Positions 19,632 through 34,956 of a stretch of 64,000 bases of DNA are shown one piece after another (the first letter of the stretch is position 1; each line of letters starts with the position of its first letter). The notes beneath the pieces were generated by a model. The model ran no database searches, was not told where the DNA came from, and saw only the letters and a program-made list of their open reading frames with translations. Position numbers and translations under genes: made by a program. Where the stretch lies: NCBI GenBank assembly GCA_019096195.1, contig JAGTXK010000050.1:186001-250000 (forward strand), read 5' to 3'. This stretch comes from Boletus sp. NGJ (taxonomy: Eukaryota > Basidiomycota > Agaricomycetes > Boletales > Boletaceae).

Positions 19632-22600
19632 ATGGACAACATACCGCAGCTCGGTACAGCTGCGGACTTGGAGCTGCGTGCAGCTCGCATTGCAGACCCT
19701 GGCATAGGTGAGCCACTTCTTTCCCTCTATACCACATCCATTCAAGACAATCCCTTGATTAGACCTCAAAACTAAGCATACAGTGGCATGCGAACTCAGG
19801 GAAATGATCGACACCGTGAGGGAGTCAGATTCTGCGCGCGTATTTCCTCAGATGATCCCCGTTCTCCTCGAAATCCTACGCTCTGGCGAGGCTGCGTACC
19901 ACAAAGACTCGCTTGAATACCAGTTTCGGCGCGTTCTTCTAGAGGTCCTCCATCGCATCCCATACAATGACTCAATCCGACCTCTCGCGCTCCCTCTTCT
20001 TAGTGGCATGCTTCATACTCTCCGTAATGATAATGAAGAGAATGGTGTTACTTCTTGCAAGATCGTCATCGATTTGCTTCGCTCGTTCAGAGCTCTCACC
20101 GAGGACCTTGTCTCCGAATTCGTGTCTATTCTTCAGGATGTTTTTCGCAACATAAGCGGTCTGGTGCAGGAGACACTGGCAGAGGACTCCGCCGTTCTGG
20201 ATGCCAACGTCGTCATGCCTAGCATTCGCAGCTTCAAGGTCTTGGCGGAGATGGGTATGGTTGTCGTCACATTTTCTCAAAGTCACCGATCGATGGTGGC
20301 CACCCTGATACAAACAACACTGGATCGCAACCTTGAAGTTTTGGCTCTCGAGTCCCCTGCTCAGCGCAAAGCACGTGAAGATCGCGAGGCTATGGGCTCG
20401 TACTGGGCCGGCATGGCTCCGACCATTAAGAACCCACTAGCATATGCCGACTTCATCACTGCACAGATTAAGGTCAGTACACACATGATTGTTAAGCACT
20501 TCTCTCAATTTTACCTCAGATGGTCTCGTATGTGGCCTACATAATCCGCGGCTTTGCGGAACAATTCGATTCATTTGGGGAGCGTCTTATTCTATCCGCG
20601 CTTCGGCTCTTGCAGGATCTTCCCGCTAACGGTATCCAAGCCCGCAAGGTGCGCGAATTTACTTTCAGACAAGATGAAATCCAATACAGTACCCTAGGAC
20701 CTCATGGTCGTCTTGCGACATCTCATAGGCACTGCCCATCGCAAGGCTCTTCTGCCACAGATCGACAAACTTTTCAACGAGAAGATTCTACTTGGTACCG
20801 GTGTTGGCAGCCAAGAGACCCTTCGGTACGGCATGAATTTTGGTAGATTTCTATGTCGCTGATGCACAACTCATAGTCCCTCAGCGTATGCCGCCATTGC
20901 TGATCTTGTTCATCATGTGCGCAGTGAACTTTCAGCCGATCAACTCGCGCGGGTCTCGAAACTTTATTCCACCCTCATCCACAATCCCTATCTCGGAAAC
21001 ACCCTCCACACACTTTTTGCAAAGATGATGTTCGGTCTTATCGAGAACATTACAACCAAAGACACTCCTCAGGGTGCGGCTCGTATCCTGAGTGCCATGT
21101 TCGAGACTTGCGTGGACAGAGTAGATGCGATGACGAATGTACTCGACGATGCCTTGGAGCGCTTGGAGAGAGCGAAAGTTGGGGATGAGTTACCCTCTCC
21201 GGCTCTGCAGATTGAGAGAGCACGTCCTGTAGCTGCTGCTGTTTACGCGGTGGAGAAGCCCGAGGAAGTGATACACGGTGGGTCATATGCTCCTCAACCA
21301 AATCAAGCTTATAGTGCTTCAGAGTGCCGATTGCTATTCCGCACGCTGTTGCACGGTTTTCGAGTGTGCCTTGTTGGTTTGAAGAAATGTGATGGGCCGA
21401 TTCCTGATGGAACGGTCATATTTCGTCTCTTCACCAGCTGTATCAAGTGTATGGCGTTGTTCGATGCGGAGCCCAGGGAAGCAACGGAAGTGATGGATTG
21501 GTTTAGCTCAGTGCTCCTTGAAGTGAATTTGCACGTCTTTCAAGAGGTGTGGACGCACAAGGTCGAACTGTTTTTTCAAGCTGCACAAAAGCGACCCTCT
21601 CTCCTCCACATTTGTCAATTACTGTTCAGTCGAGAACCCGTTTCGCCGACGCTGGTTGCCATCGTGCTCCGGTTTCTGATTGACCGTCTACCACTGCTCG
21701 GCGAATATGATGATCAGACAGCCGTAGTAACTATCCGACTTTTCAAAATGGCTTTCAGTGCTGTCACTGCATTTCCTTCCGCCAACGAACCGATACTAGC
21801 ATCTCATCTTGCGAAGCTGATCATGGATTGTTTCCCTCTGGCTGCGAAAGCCACCAAGCCAACCAATTATTTCCACTTGCTCAGAGGGCTCTTTCGCGCT
21901 ATTGGTGGAGGTGGTGGGCGATTTGAACTCTTGTATAAAGAGGTCTTACCCCTACTGCCCGAGATGCTAGAGAGCTTGAACCGCCAACTGCTTGCATCAG
22001 ACGGATACAGCAGGGATATGATAGTGGAGCTTTGTCTCACTGTTCCGCTACGTCTTACTCATCTCCTTCCACACCTCTCGTATCTTATGCATCCGCTCGC
22101 GCTAGCTTTGCGCGGAACACCGGAGCTCGTGTCACAAGGCTTACGCACGCTCGAACTCTGCATTGACAATCTAACACCTGATTTCCTCGATCCTACGCTC
22201 AGCACAGTTCTGCGTGAACTGACGGAGGCGCTTCACACCCATCTAAAGCCACTCCCAGCTAATCATCACCACGCTCACACGACAATACGTATCCTCGGGA
22301 AACTGGGCGGACGAAACCGGCGCTTGTTGAGCAAAGAACCATTGCTTGAATATAAGCCTTTCTCCGAACCTGCGAAGCTTGCGCTATCTTTCGGTGGAAC
22401 AAGCGAGAGGGTTGAATTGTACGCCATGTCGAGTCTCGCAGCCCGAACCATGATCAAAGCGGGACCCCCTCATCGGGCGTATGCATACACATTTCTTGAG
22501 TCATGTGTCACCTTCCTCGTTCACGAGGTTCGCCATGATTTTCCTTGTCGTTCGCTTATGAATTTATACCTCCAACAGAATACTCACAACGAAAACCAGG

Positions 22601-25600
22601 CTGCCGTCTTTGTTAAATGTTTCGAGGCCATCTTTGACGCCTTCTATATTCCTGAACTGAAGGAAGACGCACAGAAGTTCATCCGAGAACTTTCAAAGGC
22701 GGTATTTACAATGGAGATGCGCAAGAATGCCACCAAGGAAATTGGTCTCAAGAGGTATCCTAGCTCGCTACTTGCATCTTATCTCGAGGCGATGCCGCGG
22801 GTCCTCACACGCGAAAAGCAGGAAGAAGCTCGGCAGGGACAAGATTTGGTTGCCCTTGTCATCAATGATCTAGTCGCAATGGGCAGGGAGCAAGCTGCTG
22901 TCCCTCTCGACATCGTTCCAATGCTCCATCAAATCGCGAGTCGTTTCAGCGCCATTTGTTTGGATGACTCGTGGGTACGGAAGAGTGCAGGATGCAGTGG
23001 CATCCGAATTCTAGCCTCCACTCCAGAGTTTGGAGTGAAATGGATCCAGGATCGCGAGGTGGACTTTGTTCGCACTCTCCTGCATATTTTAAAAGATCTC
23101 CCTTACGACCTTCCCCGCGATGTTGGTGATGTGGTCGATGTCCTGAAGAAGGTTCTGCGGGCAGGAAGTGCGGAAGTTGAAACATCCACCGATGGTCCTA
23201 TCGCTTCCCGAACCAAGCTGGTTCATCTCATCGGAATATTCTTCTCGGAGCTCTCGAGCCCGAATCCCGTAGTTCGGCATGCAGTGCAAACATGCATCGA
23301 GTTACTCGTTGAGCTCACCGGAAAATCCGCTCATGATCTCCTTCTCCCCCACCGGGATCGCATGCTCACGGCGATATACACCAAGCCACTGCGCGCACTG
23401 TCGTTCCCCATTCAGATCGGCATGATCGACGCTGTGCGATTTTGCATCAACCTCGATCCACCACTTCCAGAGCTCAACGACGAGCTTCTCAGACTTTTGC
23501 ACGAGACTCTTGCGTTGGCTGACGCAGACGACCTGAATGTGGGGCGGGGTGGTAACCTTCGCCAGGGTGGACTGGAAGTGATCAAGCTTCGGGTGGCTTG
23601 TATCAAGTTGTTGACTGCATCCATGCCGATGACCGATTTCTTTGCCAAGCAACACCAGACCCGGCAGAGGTGAGGTTCAACTCTTTGCAGACTAGCTTGC
23701 TAATTGAGGTGTTCACTCTAGGGTGACAAGCGTATACTTCAAGTCGCTTTACTCGCCCTCGCAGGAAGTCAAGGAAGTAGCGCATGAGGGACTTCGGATG
23801 GTGCTTACTCACCAGAGTCGTCTTCCAAAAGAGCTTTTACAGACTGGCTTGCGGCCCATCTTGATGAATCTTGCCGATCCAAAGCGACTTTCGGTTTCCG
23901 GGCTGGAGGGTCTGGCTCGTCTTTTGGAGTTGCTCATCAACTATTTCAAGGTCGAGATTGGCCATAAACTTCTCGATCACTTTCGCATCGTCGCAGATCC
24001 TCAAATGCTCCAAGCTTCATCTCGTCTCCCGCTTCCAGAAAACGAAAGCATCACCAAGCTCGTACGCCTGGCAAACATTTTCCACCTTCTCCCCTCTGCT
24101 GCGAACATTTTCTTGGAAAATCTTGTCAACGCCGTTGTCCAGACGGAAGCGCAAATGCAGTTCTCTGGTACGAGTCCCTTCTCCGAGCCTCTGGGAAAGT
24201 ATCTCGATCGTTACCCTGGAGAGGCTCTTGACTTTTTCTTTCGCCATCTGCATCGCCCGCGTCACCTCAGAACATTCCGAAGCATTCTACTGGCCAAGCT
24301 TGCCCCCAACGTGGAGAGAGAGTTGACATCGAGGACGCAGTCCCTGGTCGCCCATTGTTTCAAGAGCGGCGACCCGGCGTTGTTGTTGCCTGGTTTACAC
24401 CTCCTGGATGACCTCGCAGAGCTGCAGCCAGGTTGGATGTCCGAAAACAGCTATGCGATCGATGCTGTGGTCGAGATCTGGAGATCAGAGACGTTGAAGC
24501 CTGAACAAGTGGGTGCCATGGTCCCTGAAGCTATTCGCAGACAAGCCATTACGTTGTCGATTTTTCAAAAAGTGCTCGAGAAAATACCAAGGGTCGACTT
24601 ATTGTTCGAGATCGTTGCGGTCTATACTCGCAATCTGCCTGTGGATCTCACGCGGCTAACGCAGTTCCTGTACCGTCACGTCGCTCTAAATGAGGATTTG
24701 TTGTACCGCCGGAACGTCCTTGCTCGGTTCCTCGTGTGGTTTGAAGACCGGTCTGCATCCTGGGGAACAAAAGCTTTCTTCTTGCGGTTCATCGTCACAC
24801 CAACTATTCTTGTTCAGGCGGATAAACCGAATAAAGATGGCTTACTCGACGAAGATTTCATAACTACTGTCCATCGAACCATCTGGCAGCCAATGATCGA
24901 TGATGCCGCGTTTGTAGAGGCCGATGACATGTTCAAGATCGAGCTCTTGCATTTGACCACGGTCCTCGTACATCGTTTTTCCGACCTGTTGGAGGACGTC
25001 AAGAAGGACATTATTCGTTGCGCTTGGCATTACATTACATCCGACGATGCAGTGGTCAAACAAACCGCGTACCTCCTAGCTGCTCGTTTCTTTGAAGCAT
25101 TCGATACACCGCAGAAGTTCATCCTTCGTGCTTGGACCGGCTTGCTTCGTCCTCCGCACACTGAGGGAAAACTGCTCATCAAACAGGCCCTGGATATACT
25201 GGCTCCTGTGCTTCCCCGCTCTGGAGCAGATGATGTAGGCTACCCCCAATGGGCAAAGACGACCCGAAGACTTCTCGCAGAAGAGGGCAACGGCTTTCAG
25301 CAGATCATCATGATTTATCAGCTCCTCGTTCGGCAGCCACATCTGTTCTACCCGGTTCGGGCTCTGTTCATCCCTCACATGGTTAATTCCTTGAACAAGC
25401 TGGGCCTCTCTGGCACAGCGTCAGGGGAGTCCCGCATCTTGTCCATCGACATCTCACAGGTCATTTTCGACTGGGAGCAGAATCCCCAGGATACTGAAGC
25501 CAAGTCAGTTGTGGCTCCATGGGTTACGCCCTTGTTTTTCCGAGAAAGCATCGTGAGCTTTCTTGTTCGTTTGGCAACCGCTACGTTGGAGCCCCCGGTC

Positions 25601-28600
25601 AAGACTGTTCTTGTTCCTCGGGCGCTGACCTTGTTGCAACAAATGGTTGCATCATCTGGTTGGTCCGACGTGACAGTGAAATTGAACTACTTTTCGAGGG
25701 CACTGGAACAGGTAGATTCTTTACCTTGATCATGTCACTCCCATTCTGACAACTTTTGGAAGATTGATCTAGATTCGGAGCCACAACTTAATCAGGCCCT
25801 TAGCGCAGCCAAAGTCTTACAGGTCGTTGCTGCAGACAAGGACGATGACTGGTATACCACGAACGCCAGTATCCTACAATCCCTCGTGCGCAAAGGCCTG
25901 GTAACAGATGAACCAGGACTTCATGATGCCCTACACCCTATGTTCGAGCGCTTGCTACATCTCTTCCCTCTCCCAGATAAGGATGAAAAACAAGGCGAGA
26001 TGTCCGAATTTCACAACTTCGTGTATTCGGCAATTGAAGACGGTCTAGCAAATACAAGCGCGCTGCGGGGCACCCTCCTCATGCTGAAATCAGTCGTGCA
26101 AGTCTCCGCTGAACGTGTACAACCTTTTTCCGCATCCCTCTTGCGCCTCTTCACCAAGCTCGCCAAGGACCACGTTAACTCGGCACCGAATACAAGTGGG
26201 TTCGAGAATGGAGTTCGACTGATCACGTCAATCATCGAGATATGCAAAGCTACTATAACGTATCTTGGTGACCAGCGCAAGGCCTTCCTGGGTGCATTCA
26301 CGGCACTTGCGGAGAAGTCGAAGAGTCTATCGCTCTGTCGGTACATGCTTGACGTTATGCGGGAGTGGGCATTGGCCAAAAATGAAGCCTACCCTACGAT
26401 GAAAGATAGGTTGAACGTCCTACAAAAAATGGCAGGCTTCGAGTCCCGTGGGGAGTCACTCTTCCACGACTATTTGGAATTGATCTATGACATCTATACC
26501 GAGCCGTCCTTGCGGAGAAGTGATCTGACATCCCGACTAGAGCAATGCTTCTTGCTTGGGAGTCGCGCACGAGACGTCAGTCTCAGAGAACGTTTTATGG
26601 ACCTGCTGGACGCGAGTATTCCCCGCTCTCCTTCGAGTCGTCTCGCCTACATCCTTGCAGTCCAGAGCTGGGAGCCCCTCGCGGATCATAACTGGATCGC
26701 TGTCGCCCTGTACCTCCTCCTTGGCTCCGTGGATGTAGAAATACCCCTCATTCCGGAGAGAAAATTCACCCTCGAACCCGGTGTGGGATATCTCACCACT
26801 CGCCACAAAGCTGCATCAGTTGTGCACCCAATACAGCGTCTCATGTTCCTCGATCCACTCGCTGCCCACGACATGTGGATTTCCGCGTTCTCGGCCGCCT
26901 GGAGGTGTCTTTCCAGGAGAGAGCAGGTTGATATGACTCTTCACATGATTAACCTTTTGAGCAAGGACTACCACATCAAACAGGCCGAGATGCGTCCAAA
27001 CGTAATCCAAACTCTGCTCAGTGGCGTCCTTGCTTGCAATCCCCCTATGATATTGCCTCCTCACCTCGTGAAGTTCCTATGTAAAACGTATGGCGCATGG
27101 CATGTTGGCCTTGAAATCCTCGAACACTCCCTCGATTATGTACGGGACGATGACGCCAGTCTACGTGATACCGTCTTTGATTCTTTGGCTGACCTCTACG
27201 CTGAGTTAGCGGAGGAAGATATGTTTCATGGACTATGGCGTCGTCGTTGTCTCCACGTCGAAACAAACATTGGTCTCGCATACGAGCAGCACGGGATGTG
27301 GGATCAAGCAGAAAGCACGTACGAACTTGCCCAAACTAGGTCGAAGGCAGGTACAATTGCATTTTCCGAAGCAGAATACTTTCTTTGGGAGGACCACTGG
27401 ATGCTTGCAGCCGAGAAGCTCCAACAGTGGGACACACTCCACGAACTGGCCAGGAGCGAAGGCAATCAGGAGCTTATGCTCGAAAGCGCCTGGAGGATCA
27501 AAGACTGGACAGAACATAGGGAGACTCTGGAAGACCAGATCAACCAACTCCCTGATATCGCCACTCCCTCGAAGGCGGGTGTTCGAGGCATTCATTGCTC
27601 TCTTAAAGCTTCCAGCTGCCTTGGATAAAAATACGGAGTTCACCAAGATCCTCGAGGATGCCATGCAGCTCTCCCTTCGCAAATGGGTTGGGCTGCCTCC
27701 CCAACTGTCGACTGCTCACGTTCCCTTGTTGCAACACTTCCAGCAGTTCGTGGAACTTCAAGAGGCTGTTCAAATTTTCGGTTCCCTCTCAACCACGACG
27801 GCGCAAAACTTGGAAAAGAAGTCGTCCGACTTGAAGATGGTCCTTCAAGCGTGGAGAGAGCGATTACCTAACCTTCACGATGACATCAGTATCTGGAGTG
27901 ACCTGGTGGCATGGCGGCAGAACGTCTTTAACGCGATCAACAAGGCTTACATCCCTCTCATCTCTACTAACAACCAGAACGGCAATGCACCCTCCACTAA
28001 TGTCAACACCTCCGGCTATCGAGGCTACCACGAAACTGCCTGGATCATCAACCGTTTTGCTCACGTCGCGAGAAAGCATGACTTGTTGGACGTGTGTTTC
28101 AGCTCCTTGAACAAGATTTATACTCTCCCCAACATTGAAATATCCGAAGCCTTCCTGAAACTCCGGGAACAGGCACGCTGCCACTACCAAAAACCAAATG
28201 ACCTACAGGCCGGTCTAGAGGTGATCAACAACACCAACCTGATGTACTTTTCCAATGCGCAAAAGGCAGAGTTCTTTACATTGAAGGGAATGTTTCATGC
28301 GAGGAGTGGACGTTCTGATGACGCGAACCACGCATTCGGGCAAGCCGTACAGATGGATATGTCGCAAGCCAAGGCATGGGCGGAGTGGGGCCGTTATAAC
28401 GACCGGATGTTCAAGGACGTTCCCACCGATATGTCGTATGCTGCTAATGCTGTCAGCTGTTACCTCCAAGCTGCGGGGCAGTACAAGAATGGCAAAAGTC
28501 GACCGCTACTCACTCGCGTTCTTTGGCTTCTAAGCGTCGACGACGGGAACTTCACGATCTCTCGCGCATTCGACACCTACAAAGGAGAGGCAGTTTTTTG

Positions 28601-31124
28601 GTATTGGATATCCCTGATTCCTCAACTTTGTCTGTCCATCAATCAACGGGAGGTAAAACAAGCTCGTTACATCCTTCTCAACTTGGCCAAGTTATACCCC
28701 CAAGCAAGTAATGCCAATACCTCAGCATTTCCGCGACTAACTCTTGTGCAGGCATTATTTTTCCCTCTGCGAACGACCAAAGACGACATGGCCTTCGTCA
28801 AGAAACAAGCGGCCGCGGCCGCGGCCTCTCGTGTCATGCAGGCGAGCCAGGCGGTCGCAGTTAATGGGATAAAGCGTGCGGACAGCGACCTGGCCATGCA
28901 AGACGCGAGTGCTGAAGTCGCTGGAGATATTGTTAAACGGGAGAACCCTGTTCTCGAGCTCAATGGGAGCCAACAGTTGCTTGCTGCTCATGTGGACGCT
29001 TCTAGCTCCAACCCGACTCCGTCATTACCTGGCCAGCATTCAGCTCCTGAAGTCCAGCCCGCCTATACTGTCCGTCAAGGATGGGAACATGTTGACGAGG
29101 TCGTACAAATACTTAAGACCGCTTTCCCACTCCTTATCCTGAGCATGGAGACAATGGTCGATCAGATACTCCAAAGGTTCAAGGCACCACCTGAGGAAGA
29201 GATTTACCGGTTGATAAGTATGCTCCTACAAGATGCCATTCAGGTATGTGGCCCGTTTTTTTGCTCGTGTATCATGTTCTGACCCTATCTAGAATTATGT
29301 GATGCGCACGAATACGCCCGAGGACGACGGACAGCTTGCGCCTCATACGATCAACAACTTAACAAAGATGGCAGCTAACTTGTCCGGTCCTGCACGGGTA
29401 TGTCGTATCAAGATTTAAATCCATCTTCCCTGACGTATGTATCCGAGCAGAAGGAATATGAGGAAGATTTCTTGAAGAGCAGGCCAACACATTACGAATA
29501 TATCCGTCGGCTCCAGCGTTGGCGAGATCGACAAGAGAAATACCTTGATTCGAGACCCCGCATTCAATCTCTAGACCTTTTGAGTCACTACTTGACCGAG
29601 TTCCAATATGGAAAATTTGATGAGATCGAGGTTCCTGGACAGTATACGGAGGTGAGCAGTTCGCATAGCCCACGTTTCAAGGAGTGCTCAGTCATCCGTT
29701 CAGGACAAGGACAGCAACCAGGGCTTTGTTAACATTCAGAGATTTGGTCCCAAGTTCGAGAATTGTCGATCCCACGGGTATTGTTGGAAGAGATTCACTA
29801 TCCATGGTAGTGACCATTCGAGAATTTCGTTCTCTGTACAGCTCCCATCTGGGCGTCATTGTCGTCGCGAAGAGCGGGTGATGCAGGTGTTCCGCACATT
29901 CAATGGGTGGGTCTGCTCCGTGTCATTCTACTGGAGCGCTGTCCTCAGAAGCATGTTGACAGGGCACTTGCGCGAAAGAAGGAGTCGCGTAAGCGCAACC
30001 TCAACTTCCATATACCTGCCGCCATATCCTGCAGCCCCAATCTTCGCTTACTTCAGAACGACTCGTCCTACGTGACACTGGGTGATATTTACGATCGCCA
30101 CTGCGAAGAAATTGGCATTACACGCGAGGATGCCATTCTCGTTTCCGGAGAGAAGGTGAAGAGGGTTCTTTTAGACTTCAAACAGGTGAACCAAAGAGCT
30201 GTATGTACTCACTGAAATCACGCTTCTCCTGGGTTTCTCATCCCTCTTAGCCCGGTAAGGCAGAATACTTCACCCTCCGGAAGGATATTATGGACGAAGT
30301 TGTGGCGAAGCTCGTTCCAGACGACGTTCTTACCAAGGTCGGTTGTCTTTCGAATCACAGTTTTGTCAATTCCGATGTTGACTCTTTCCAGTATATGCTC
30401 AACGTCATGAGTGGCCCTGCGGACCTCTGGAAAATGCGCAAGCAGTTTGCATTGCAGATTGCTGCTACAAGTTTCATGACATACGTCTTTTGCCTTACAA
30501 GCAGGTCACCGTCTCGGTTCCACGTATCTCGTTCAACTGGTAGAATTGCTATGAGCGAGCTGCTTCCCGGTGTCGCTGGTCATGCCCCTATTTTCGCATC
30601 AAACGATGCGGTACCCTTCCGGTTCACGCCAAACATGCAAAAATTCCTTGGGCCGCTCTTTACCGAAGGTGTTCTTACATCCGGCATCATGGTCATTGGT
30701 CGCTGCCTCACAGAACCCGATGTAAGTGTACGCTTTAGGTTCCGTAACCTCGGAGTCGTTGACTAGGAGGTTCAGTTTGGTTTGGAGCAACAGCTTTGCT
30801 TGTTCGCCCGCGACGAAGTCATGACTTGGCTGCATGGTAGAGGTCAGCCATGGACGTTTGACATCTCCTTCCGCACGAATTGTGCGGCCAACATTGACGG
30901 CGTCGTCAAGCGTGCTGAAGTGATGGCATGCAAACTCGAGCGCGATCAGGTAAGAGTGACACCCAACTTGTAGACCCCTGGCACAAGTTAACTGGCAACA
31001 GATCGGCACGGTATCGACACCGCCAACCGCACCGGTCATACAGACGATCACTAACCTGATATCGACCGCTACGAACCCAATTCAGCTTATGAGAATGTCG
31101 GAGATATACCATCCTTGGTTCTGA
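19632..31124 (+). CDS. TRA1: Tra1/TRRAP, giant PIKK-family pseudokinase of SAGA and NuA4
   Basis: About 11.5 kb with roughly 14 short introns encodes some 3,500 residues. The start MDNIPQLGTAADLELRAARI leads into long HEAT-type helices. Next come the FAT region (SLRKWVGLPPQLSTAHVPLLQHFQQF, VLQAWRERLPNLHDDISIWSD), an N-terminal kinase-like lobe (RREERVMQVFRTFNG), a C-lobe (NDAVPFRFTPNMQKFLGP) and a FATC end (TATNPIQLMRMSEIYHPWF). Tra1 recruits SAGA and NuA4 acetyltransferase complexes to activators; the kinase site is degenerate in the family. Most introns restore frame cleanly. The exception is near 27566-27570: homology and codon use require a shift of one base between ...PDIATP and RRRVFEAFIALLK, with no credible intron. 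Either the assembly has an extra C or this copy is frameshifted. Confidence 0.93.
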
Positions 31125-31237
31125 CGATTTTCACGTGTGGCTTCGCTTTCTGCTTTTATGTCTTAGTATCATTGTCAGTTGTACATCTATTCCCGACAAA
31201 TAGACAAGCAGATACTGTGTCCACAGGAACAACAGAC

Positions 31238-33039
31238 TCAGGAACGGGTGCTACGTATGAATCCTTCGGTTTGGCGAAAAGCGTTGATATGCACTTCACT
31301 CTCAGCCATCATCTGTAAGATATTCAGATCAAAAGGAAGAGGTATCGTGAGAAACCATATTCTTACCTCCTCGGCCATGTGGTATATATCACTTGATGGG
31401 CGATTGTACATCATGGCATTCGCAAACATGAGGTAAACGTCCCTCTGGAACTCGAGCGAGTTCGAGATAATGCCATCTTTGACCCTCGCCTTGATAGTCT
31501 TAAGGTCCATTGGCCGCTTGATGATGTCATGATAGTCTGGTGCTTCGGAGTTTTTGATAGGATTGTGAAAAATATTGCCATTGCGATGTTGTGAGATCTG
31601 ACTATGAAGCATTCCGATTACGGCTTGGAAACGTTTGTTAGGAATAGACGGTGGTGTTTGTTGGTAGGAGGCGAGTTCGCTGTTCACTGTACTGCGTGGT
31701 CGAGAAGGGGCTACAAATCATGAGTAGATAGATGTGACAAAGCTGACGTTCACATACCTTGCTCGTCGACGTCTGTTGGTATAGACTCATCCCGAGCTCT
31801 CTTCCTTTCTCGTTGATTTTCATCGAGGTTGTCCGAGTCTGTAACCTTGCGTTTGCCTTTCGAGAAGTGAGAGGATCAATAGGGGCTCTGAGCATTATGA
31901 GGAAGGGTGCATGCCTTCACGCTGCTGTGACTTTTCGTTGGCCTTGTCTTCGGGCTCTGGAAGAATGATGGATTCTTCAACATCCATCTCGGCGGACTCG
32001 GGTGCTGGTTTGCTTGTTTCTGAGGTCTCGATCGTCGCAATCTCTTCGGCGGCGATCTCAATGATATCCGCAGGCGTAGTTTCAAGTACGGCATCTTCTG
32101 CGGCAGGAACCGTATTCGCGATTTGGTCGTCGACAGGCGCATCAGGTGGTACTTCAATAGGAGGTTGCTCTATAGCGCCGTCGACGGTGTGAACTTCGGT
32201 ATCGTCTCTTTCAGGAGTCAGTTTCAAGGTTCCCTGATCGTCAGTGGAGGCAATGTCATTTGTTGCACTCTGTTGTGGCTCCTAAGGATGAGAGTAGCGT
32301 CTGAATGTGGACGGGCTCAGAGTCAACAGCAAATTTCAGACCTACCGAACTAAGTTCCGCGGGCAACTGAGAGTCCGCCACGTCATTGGGGTTTGCGTCG
32401 CCATTGCTAGCGAGTCTGACCCTAATCTTATCATCCCAGGCACCACTGCGTATTTCGTCGATTTCCGCGACAATGCACCTAGTGCATGGTGTATAAATGA
32501 GGATGTGTCAACAGAAGATGAAGAGGATGAGTTACTTGAACTTGGCCTCTTCTGCGGCGATCAAGTCGCGCAGGTGAAGAAGGCGGGCAGAATAGTGGCG
32601 TTGTGCGAGGGTAAGATTGAGAGGGGCTGTTGCCAGAGTCAGAGTGTATGTGAAGGTGGGGACGAGGAGCCTTACCATGAGGAGTATTGTTCGCTTCTGA
32701 GCTAGCAGGTTTGGTGCCGGATGAGCAGGACGCGACACTAGAACTTCGTATGATGCTCCTTACCATTCAAGTGAAGCTTCGTTCATGAGACGGACGTAGA
32801 TTTGATGACAGGACTAGATAGTACACCAAGTAAACTACACATGGCTCGGTTGGTATGAACGAGAGGCGAACTTGGGGGGAGAAGAAAATTTTTGGACGGG
32901 CGAGAGCAGGATGTTTGGAGAGTACTTTGGATACCGACTGCCAGGCGTCTGCGCCGTGCTCAAAGACGGCCTGCGCGAGGATGAGAGATTCGATGGTGGA
33001 GAGGGACAGGTCGTCGCTGTCCGCGTCGCATGCAGCCAT
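31238..33039 (-). CDS. BRD8-like bromodomain protein (putative NuA4 subunit)
   Basis: The N-terminus (MAACDADSDDLSLSTIESLILAQAVFEHGADAWQSVSKVL) resembles the SANT-like start of human BRD8. It is followed by a basic coiled segment (LRDLIAAEEAKFK). The middle is acidic and disordered (PEDKANEKSQQ, EIAAEEIATIETSE). The C-terminal bromodomain reads IFHNPIKNSEAPDYHDIIKRPMD, TIKARVKDG, FANAMMYNRPSSDIYHMAEE; an intron then joins it to MMAESEVHINAF. Asn of MMYN is the acetyl-lysine-binding residue. BRD8/Bdc1 is a NuA4/TIP60 component. The gene is tail to tail with TRA1, whose product scaffolds the same complex. Exon joins in the acidic middle are approximate. Confidence 0.75.
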
Positions 33040-33179
33040 CGTCAACGTCGTCGCTGGCGGTGAGCAGAGCATGGCCGCCGAGGTCAGACTAACCCGTGTG
33101 AATTCGGGGTTTTCCGGATCGCTCGTTGGGCCATTAAAGGACACCTGGACTTTGTGTCGCAGTTGTTCTCCAGCCCACC

Positions 33180-34654
<1,475 letters not shown>

Positions 34655-34956
34655 TGAGGATACTGTACACTACTGTACACTTCCTGTCATGTCCCTTGAC
34701 TGTGGTAATGTGCTTGATCCAATGGAGACTGGTTACTGTAAAGTGACACCATCTATTTTTACCGATATGTTTACAGTTTTGTAGTCTCTCGGTTATCATG
34801 AGTAGGACCTGTACATATGAAATCGCATTGCGGATTCGGCATATTCTGAAATGACATCAAAGCAATATTGGTCGCATTAGATGGCACTTTCTCTCGGCCA
34901 CCACCAATATTTGCATCACCTCCATTTGAACTGGTGTATTTTGAGGAAGGTCGACA
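34655..34956. other. Intergenic stretch between PEP4 and the DCAF-like gene
   Basis: About 300 bp that should contain the PEP4 3' UTR and the next promoter. A short direct repeat tactgtacac occurs near 34660-34682. Nothing else is supported. Confidence 0.4.

Noticed and set aside
28800-28830. GC-rich gcggccgc repeat in TRA1
   Set aside because: It encodes a short Ala run in a linker; no sign of a mobile element or expansion.
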